A stretch of 64,000 bases of DNA from Oegoconia quadripuncta (taxonomy: Eukaryota > Arthropoda > Insecta > Lepidoptera > Autostichidae). The DNA is taken from contig OX438741.1 of the NCBI GenBank assembly GCA_949316235.1, forward strand, positions 41,244,067 through 41,308,066, given 5' to 3'. The notes beneath the pieces were generated by a model. The model searched no databases, was not told where the DNA came from, and was given only the letters and a program-made list of their open reading frames with translations. Positions 59,192-64,000 of this stretch are shown here, one piece after another (the first letter of the stretch is position 1; every line of letters starts with the position of its first letter). The position numbers were made by a program, and so were the translations under genes.

Positions 59192-62100
59192 CTGCCGACA
59201 AAACGTTGCTATTAGTAAAGGTAATATTAAATGAGTTTTACCGTAGAAAATAAATAATTAAAATAAAGTCAGTTTATTGCAGACTAATGTCTATAGAGGT
59301 GATAGAACATTGTGTGTGTGTGCTCTACAATATGTATGTTGTTCTCTAGAACTTTGTTCGCATTATCAATATTTATTGTAAATTTAAAAAATAGGGTGAC
59401 TTCCTCGATTGTTTTTGGAATACGTGATGATAGATGTGTGTGTGCGGTGTATGTTTGACACTGTCGCCGCGAAGCGTGGCTTTTGAGGAGGTGGTATGTG
59501 ACACTGATCGATCCACGCCGCGAAGCGTGACTCTTGTTAAGGTTAGAGGGGTGTGTGAGTGTGACACTGACCGATCCACGCCGCGAAGCGTGGCTCTTGT
59601 TAAGGTTAGAGGGGTGTGTGAGTGTGCGAGGGTGACACTGACCGATCCACGCCGCGAATCGTGGGTCTTGTTAAGGTTAGAGGGGAGTGTGAGTGTGTGA
59701 GGGTGACACTGACCGATCCACGCCGCGAAGCGTGGCTCTTGTTAAGGTTAAAGGGGTGTGTGAGTGTGTGAGGGTGACACTGACCGATCCATGCCGCGAA
59801 GCGTCGCTCGCTGGGCGCGGGCGCGGCGTGGCTCTTGAGGCGGTGCGAGGGGGAGGGTTAGAGGGGTGTGTGAGTGTGCCACTGACCGATCCACGCCGCG
59901 AAGCGTCGCTCGCTGGGCGCGGGCGCGGCGTGGCTCTTGAGGCGGTGCGAGGGGGAGGGTTAGAGGGGTGTGTGAGTGTGCCACTGACCGATCCACGCCG
60001 CGAAGCGTCGCTCGCTGGGCGCGGGCGCGGCGTGGCTCTTGAGGCGGTGCGAGGGGGAGGGTTAGAGGGGTGTGTGAGTGTGCCACTGACCGATCCACGC
60101 CGCGAAGCGTCGCTCGCTGGGCGCGGGCGCGGCGTGGCTCTTGAGGCGGTGCGAGGGGGAGGGTTAGAGGGGTGTGTGAGTGTGCCACTGACCGATCCAC
60201 GCCGCGAAGCGTCGCTCGCTGGGCGCGGGCGCGGCGTGGCTCTTGAGGCGGTGCGAGGGGGAGGGTTAGAGGGGTGTGTGAGTGTGCCACTGACCGATCC
60301 ACGCCGCGAAGCGTCGCTCGCTGGGCGCGGGCGCGGCGTGGCTCTTGAGGCGGTGCGAGGGGGAGGGTTAGAGGGGTGTGTGAGTGTGCCACTGACCGAT
60401 CCACGCCGCGAAGCGTCGCTCGCTGGGCGCGGGCGCGGCGTGGCTCTTGAGGCGGTGCGAGGGGGAGGGTTAGAGGGGTGTGTGAGTGTGCCACTGACCG
60501 ATCCACGCCGCGAAGCGTCGCTCGCTGGGCGCGGGCGCGGCGTGGCTCTTGAGGCGGTGCGAGGGGGAGGGTTAGAGGGGTGTGTGAGTGTGCCACTGAC
60601 CGATCCACGCCGCGAAGCGTCGCTCGCTGGGCGCGGGCGCGGCGTGGCTCTTGAGGCGGTGCGAGGAGGGCGCGCGCGCCGCCAGCTCCTTGGCGAGGCG
60701 CTCGAGCCAGCCGCCCGCGTTGGCGAGCCCGCCGCACGCCACCACCGAGCCCCACAGCGCCGGCCGCGCGTCCGCGTCGCACGCCGACGCCGCCGCGCAC
60801 ACTGCGGCCACACCCCACCACATCATACGTCATCCACCACTCACCACACCCGTCCCGCTCTGCTCGAATACTCCAACGCTTCCTACCTTTAAGAACCCCT
60901 CAATGTTTTTTTCTGGTTGAATACAACCATATCTCCAGAAATTAAATAGTAATAAAATAATTTTCGATATCATGCTGTCACTCTCCCGTCGTTGCGGGGA
61001 GCGAGACACTGATTATTATTATTAAATCCTTTATTGCACACAAAATATAATACAAAGAACATTTCACATAAATGGTAAAAGTGTACAAACGTGGTCTTAT
61101 TAAATTTTATTAAAGGTGAAAAATTTAATATCACCAGTTATATGTATAGACGACTGATGTTTGAAGATCTCTTAAAGTTGCAAAGCATTGGAGTATTCGG
61201 ACGTATAATTATCATTGTTCACAATCCTAAATTTCAGCTACAGACCCAATGATTGATTGAACACTTCTACCATCAAAAACATTTAATGTACACAAATTAC
61301 GCAAGCTCTCGCGACTTTTTTTTTATGCACAACTGTTGTAAGATGTGATACTGGCCATATTAGAACTATTTTATTTTGAATTTTTAGTATAGAACATCTG
61401 CTTTTACTGTGACAATCACTTCCAAATATACATTTATCATGTAAACATCTAGTGTTCTTACTTTATATTTTCCCACAACAACGGGTTGTTACTTGACCTC
61501 AATCACACCTGATGTTAAGTGAAGATGAGGTCGAAGGTGGAATCGTACTGACCCGGAAACCCCAACACATTTGGGGGACTGGCTATCTTATCTCTGACAA
61601 CCGGAACACAACAATGCTATTAACATTGCTGCTTGGCGGCAGATTTAGATAAGATGGTGGTAGCTAGCCAGGCGGACATTTAAAGTGCCCTACCACCAAG
61701 CAAACCGAGTACTTAAACATGTACCCCGCTGGGGATCGAACCCGCGACCTCCGAATCTTAAACCCAATTGTTCATGCAGGAACAATAATAAATTATACTC
61801 CAAATTTTGTATATATTGCGGTTTAATAGCGGACCATATCTCAAATATGTTGCTAGTTTGCAATAACATATATGTCGTAGATAGCGATAAATTAGCGACG
61901 GAATTTATAATTTGGATCGTCATATTATGACTATCATAATACGCGGTTTGCTACAAGAAGTGAACCAGATGGCGCCGTCGAAGGAGACGGACCACCACTT
62001 AGTACATCAACGCGCGACTTTCATTACTATTAGGTCCTTACCTATGAAATTGGCGTTTTGTATGAAGAATGTGACTGTTTTCTCCATATAAACAAATTTG

Positions 62101-63990
62101 ATTTTTTTTTGGGAACGGCAAATCCAAATTTAGCTAAACCTTGTGTGTTTATCGGATAACATTAAGTTAAGTATAGGCAGCGTTAATTTTTAAAAGTAAC
62201 CGCTTTATAAAAGTTTCAGGGAATGTAAGAAATGATTATGGGAAGCACATGAAAAGAGCTCTGTTCAATTTTTTTTTATTATGTGATTTAGCCCAGAAAT
62301 TAAAAAATATTTCATGTGACACCTTGAAATAATATTCCATTTTCCAAATAAAAAACAAATTTGGATATAGCTTTGAAGATCGCAGGAATTGGTACATATG
62401 ATTAACGAAGAAAAAAAACTCCAATTTCATAGGTACAGACCCAATATTATCTTTGACGAGGAATTGTAGACTAGTCCGGTTGAATCACACACAGATTGCA
62501 CGCGAGGGTCAAGTTGGATGGCATGAGGGTTATTCAAGTTTTTAACCCTTCACCGGTAAGCATCTCAGGTTCCATGATCATGACGTGGTCTGTAACTGCC
62601 TCCTCACAGAGTTTAAGGTAATCAGGCCTCTGTCCTATCAGTGTGCTATTAAATCCATTCTGATTCCATGTTCGTCTATAGTAGTTTGACATAATATCGC
62701 AATTACCCGAGCAACACTATATCACTCCGCTATCCTGAACCACTATGGAGCAAGGTCCTGTTGATTTCTCCATATCTTGGGAGTGATTGATAAAACAATT
62801 GTAATGCTGATAGATGTCTCACCTAGATGGGGCGCGCCCACAGTCTGTTCGAAGAGACACTCCGCCATCTTGAATCGCTCTGGCCCAAAGTCCTGGTGGT
62901 ACCCCCCAGGGAACTCGTAGTGGACGCCTGGGACAGAGGAGACTGTTCGCTCGTCGTACGGACTCTCGGACAACTGCGGGACAGATTCAATATAAAACTT
63001 TCTGAATCCTAAATAAGAGTATGAAATGAAACGTATCTCAAGAAAAGGTGAAAAGACAAACAGACTTTCATATGTACAGTGGCAGAAGTCCTCGTACTGT
63101 CGCCGCAGCATTTTTTTTTATACACGACGGGTTGGTACTTGACTTCAATCACACCTGATGAGGTCGAAGGTGGAAGCGTACTGACCCGGAAACCCCAACA
63201 CATTTGGGGGACTGGCTATCTTATACCTTTTTTTTTTTTTTTTTCGCGGGGAAATGCTTTACGCGTACCGCTCGCCTGGGGGACAGCGAGACGGTTATGT
63301 GGGACTCCCCTCCCCGCACCCCCTCACAAGGGGAGGCCCATTCCCGGAGGGCGTCTAGCGCACCCTCCGTAGGGGGCGCTGTCACGACAGCGCCGACAAC
63401 GCCCCACACCGCGATCAGCAGCGGTATGAGGCGCGACAGGGCCCGATGCGACGACACCCCCCCGGTCGCTCCGGCTATCTTATACCTAACAACAGGAACA
63501 GAACAATGTTATTAACATTGTTGCCTTGGCGGCAGATTTAGATAAGATGGTGGTAGCTAGCCAGGCGGACATTTCAAATGCCCTACCACCAACCAAACTC
63601 AGTACTTAAACATGTACCCCGCTGGGGATTGAACCCGCGACCTCCGAATCGTAAACCCAATGTTGTTTACATTGAGCCACGGAGGCGGTTAGATGTATGT
63701 ACTACTGCCAGCTGCGTAAGGAGCGTCTACAGTAAATACCTTTATCACACAGTGGCAGAAGTCCTCGTACTGTCGCCGCAGCACGTACTGCTGCCAGCTC
63801 TGTGTGAGGAGCGTCTACAGAACATACCTGCACCACACAGTGGCAGAAGTCCTCGTACTGTCGCCGCAGTATGTACTGCTGCCAGCTCTGTGTGAGGAGC
63901 TTCTACAGAACATACCTGCACCACACAGTGGCAGAAGTCCTCGTACTGTCGCCGCAGCATGTACTGCTGCCAGCTCTGTGTGAGGAGCGT
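59088..63990 (-). CDS. BAP55: BAP55 / ACTL6A (actin-related chromatin-complex subunit), C-terminal part
   Basis: Minus-strand exons: 75-nt exon (copies at 63916-63990, 63828-63902, 63740-63814), 62823-62973, 60601-60801, 59088-59191. Phases match throughout (75; 151; 201; 104 nt with stop). Landmarks, compared with what I know of ACTL6A: TQSWQQYM ... EDFCHCVVQ, then [20 protein letters not shown] and [13 protein letters not shown], then [23 protein letters not shown], and finally [20 protein letters not shown] and LERKCP with TAG at 59088-59090. In this family the protein is an actin-fold subunit of BAF/PBAF, INO80 and TIP60 complexes in the nucleus. N-terminal exons lie beyond the window. 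The exon at 60601-60801 is unusually GC-rich and Ala-rich relative to other orthologues. Two exons are associated with tandem arrays. Confidence 0.85.
59460..59784. repeat. Diverged, shorter flank of the exon-donor array
   Basis: Units of 63-71 bp (GACCGATCCACGCCGCGAAG at 59509, 59572, 59643, 59714, with TTGTTAAGGTTAGAGGGG) that have lost the GCTCGCTGGGCGCGGGCGC part of the 102-bp unit. Confidence 0.8.
59785..60661. repeat. 102-bp tandem array carrying the 3' end of a BAP55 exon and its splice donor
   Basis: Nine donors, GGATCG^gtcagtg on the minus strand, at 59785, 59887, 59989, 60091, 60193, 60295, 60397, 60499 and 60601, exactly 102 bp apart. Each unit holds about 61 nt of exon end ([20 protein letters not shown]) plus about 41 nt of intron start (CACACTCACACACCCCTC). 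Units are near-identical. Only the right-most is joined to the rest of the exon. Confidence 0.92.
60601..60801 (-). CDS. BAP55: BAP55 penultimate exon (GC-rich)
   Basis: Acceptor gtggccgcag, donor GATCG^gtcagt. Reads [20 protein letters not shown], then [20 protein letters not shown], then SERRFAAWI. It lines up with the family's ...CDIDIRPxLYGSVVxxGG... and ...ERRFxxWIGGSILAS. Nearly all third positions are G or C, and many hydrophobic sites are Ala. Confidence 0.85.
60834..61474. other. BAP55 intron, left part
   Basis: AT-rich. 61012-61090 is the reverse of a LINE 3' end (TTATTGCACACAAAATATAA). No other feature supported. Confidence 0.45.
61475..61768 (-). mobile_element. SINE family A, 5' head truncated
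   Basis: ACTTGACCTCAATCACACCT ... GGGGATCGAACCCGCGACCT, CTTAAACCCAATTG. Confidence 0.8.
62031..62445 (+). mobile_element. Mariner-type MITE, copy 5
   Basis: TTAGGTCCTTACCTATGAAA ... ATTTCATAGGTACAGACCCA. In a BAP55 intron. Confidence 0.8.
62534..62692 (-). CDS. Orphan 52-codon frame with coding look
   Basis: ATG at 62692-62690, TGA at 62536-62534. Reads [52 protein letters not shown]. It is not part of the actin fold and no splice signals are obvious. It could be a transposon-derived scrap, a microprotein or chance. I do not recognise it. Confidence 0.25.
   Translation of the reverse strand: MSNYYRRTWNQNGFNSTLIGQRPDYLKLCEEAVTDHVMIMEPEMLTGEGLKT
62823..62973 (-). CDS. BAP55: BAP55 exon with the HYEFPGGY motif
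   Basis: Acceptor aatctgtcccgcag, donor CTAG^gtgaga. Reads [50 protein letters not shown]. An alternative acceptor at 63009 (cttatttag) is out of agreement with the upstream exon's phase and would duplicate the [18 protein letters not shown] segment. Confidence 0.88.
63112..63690 (-). mobile_element. SINE family A, full-length, inside exon copy 0
   Basis: T-run, ACTTGACTTCAATCACACCT, GGCTATCTTATACC, later GCCAGGCGGACATTTCAAAT, GGGGATTGAACCCGCGACCT, GAGCCACGGAGGCGGTTAG. Interrupted by a LINE tail at 63229-63472. Confidence 0.85.
63229..63472 (-). mobile_element. 5'-truncated LINE tail nested in SINE A
   Basis: T-run then CGCGGGGAAATGCTTTACGC, the reverse of the element at 29341-29588, extending further 5' (minus-strand frame [34 protein letters not shown]). 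GGCTATCTTATACCT flanks both sides (63214-63228, 63473-63487), a 15-bp duplication. Confidence 0.88.
63740..63814 (-). CDS. BAP55: BAP55 75-nt exon, copy 1
   Basis: [19 protein letters not shown] then CHCVIK; donor AAAG^gtattt. Differs from copies 2 and 3 at Val, Ile-Lys and the donor. Closest intact copy to the downstream exon. Confidence 0.6.
63828..63902 (-). CDS. BAP55: BAP55 75-nt exon, copy 2
   Basis: [19 protein letters not shown] then CHCVVQ; donor CAG^gtatgt, acceptor ttctgtag. The family equivalent is the segment around SWHNYM...DFQASVLQ. Confidence 0.6.
63916..63990 (-). CDS. BAP55: BAP55 75-nt exon, copy 3
   Basis: [19 protein letters not shown] then CHCVVQ; donor CAG^gtatgt. Met in the YM position agrees with other orthologues, so this may be nearest the original. 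More copies may follow beyond the window. Confidence 0.65.
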
Positions 63991-64000
63991 CTACAGAACA

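Larger units (their letters stand above)
63077..63726 (-). pseudogene. BAP55 75-nt exon copy 0, broken
   Basis: Split in two by a SINE: 63077-63112 ([12 protein letters not shown] part) and about 63693-63726 (LLTQ-SW part). It has a 2-nt deletion before the Trp codon, a TAG in place of a Gln codon, and no donor (CACTGTAC^ATATG). It cannot work as an exon. Confidence 0.75.
63693..64000. repeat. 88-bp tandem array of a whole BAP55 exon
   Basis: AGTGGCAGAAGTCCTCGTAC recurs at 63751, 63839 and 63927, exactly 88 bp apart. Unit = 75-nt exon plus 13-bp gtatgttctgtag on the minus strand, a donor and an acceptor with nothing between. The array reaches the window edge. Confidence 0.92.

Noticed and set aside
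59677..60892. Three overlapping frames of 361-399 codons on both strands
   Set aside because: They are products of the 102-bp array: 102 is divisible by 3, so any frame without a stop in one unit stays open through all. The true BAP55 frame stops just past the first donor.
63009..63111. A longer BAP55 exon starting at 63008 (acceptor cttatttag), and the continuous frame up to 63111
   Set aside because: It would encode [11 protein letters not shown] in place of the segment already supplied by the 75-nt exon (DFCHCVVQ), and its phase does not fit that exon's donor. The acceptor at 62974 gives an exact fit.

Overview
The window looks like a nuclear chromosome segment from an insect, most probably a moth or butterfly (Lepidoptera). 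The evidence is AT-rich introns and intergenic DNA, several tRNA-headed SINE families, a Helitron with the TC...CTAG ends seen in lepidopteran genomes, mariner/Tc1, piggyBac-like and other MITEs, and proteins that match insect orthologues (DEF8, BAP55/ACTL6A). The placement is inferred from repeat style and protein similarity, not from a search.

Four host genes can be read. (1) 63-1385 (+): an intact, intronless DEF8/Rubicon-homology gene. (2) 6759-12386 (-): the last four exons of a gene I do not recognise, with matching splice phases over the first three exons and a poly(A) signal at 6732-6737. (3) 29948-55550 (+): a complete 10-coding-exon gene for a 322-residue C2H2 zinc-finger protein. 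All junctions are GT-AG and in phase, and the exons lie in about 25 kb of intron full of transposable elements. (4) 59088 to beyond 63990 (-): the C-terminal half of the actin-related BAP55/ACTL6A subunit of BAF/INO80/TIP60-type chromatin complexes. Genes 3 and 4 converge.

Between genes 2 and 3 (12.4-29.9 kb) I found no convincing exon. That stretch holds a Tc1 element with about 190-bp terminal repeats carrying an inserted LINE tail, a piggyBac-like MITE with TTAA target sites, a mariner-type MITE, LINE fragments and AT-rich sequence. The first 12 kb carries at least five copies of an approximately 330-bp MITE (ends GGCCCGTATTAATAAACC). Two of these copies plus about 110 bp of shared flank form an inverted pair around 5 kb. 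The introns of gene 3 hold dozens of nested SINEs, a 611-bp tandem duplication, a 700-bp dispersed duplication and a complete 3.0-kb Helitron with internal satellites.

The most unusual feature is in the BAP55 gene. Two of its exons have been caught up in tandem arrays that carry splice sites with them. One array (88-bp period, at the right edge) repeats a whole 75-nt exon with only 13 bp between copies, donor and acceptor back to back. The other (102-bp period, 59.8-60.6 kb) repeats the 3' end of the penultimate exon with its splice donor nine times. The long ORFs in the second array are artefacts of its period being divisible by three.
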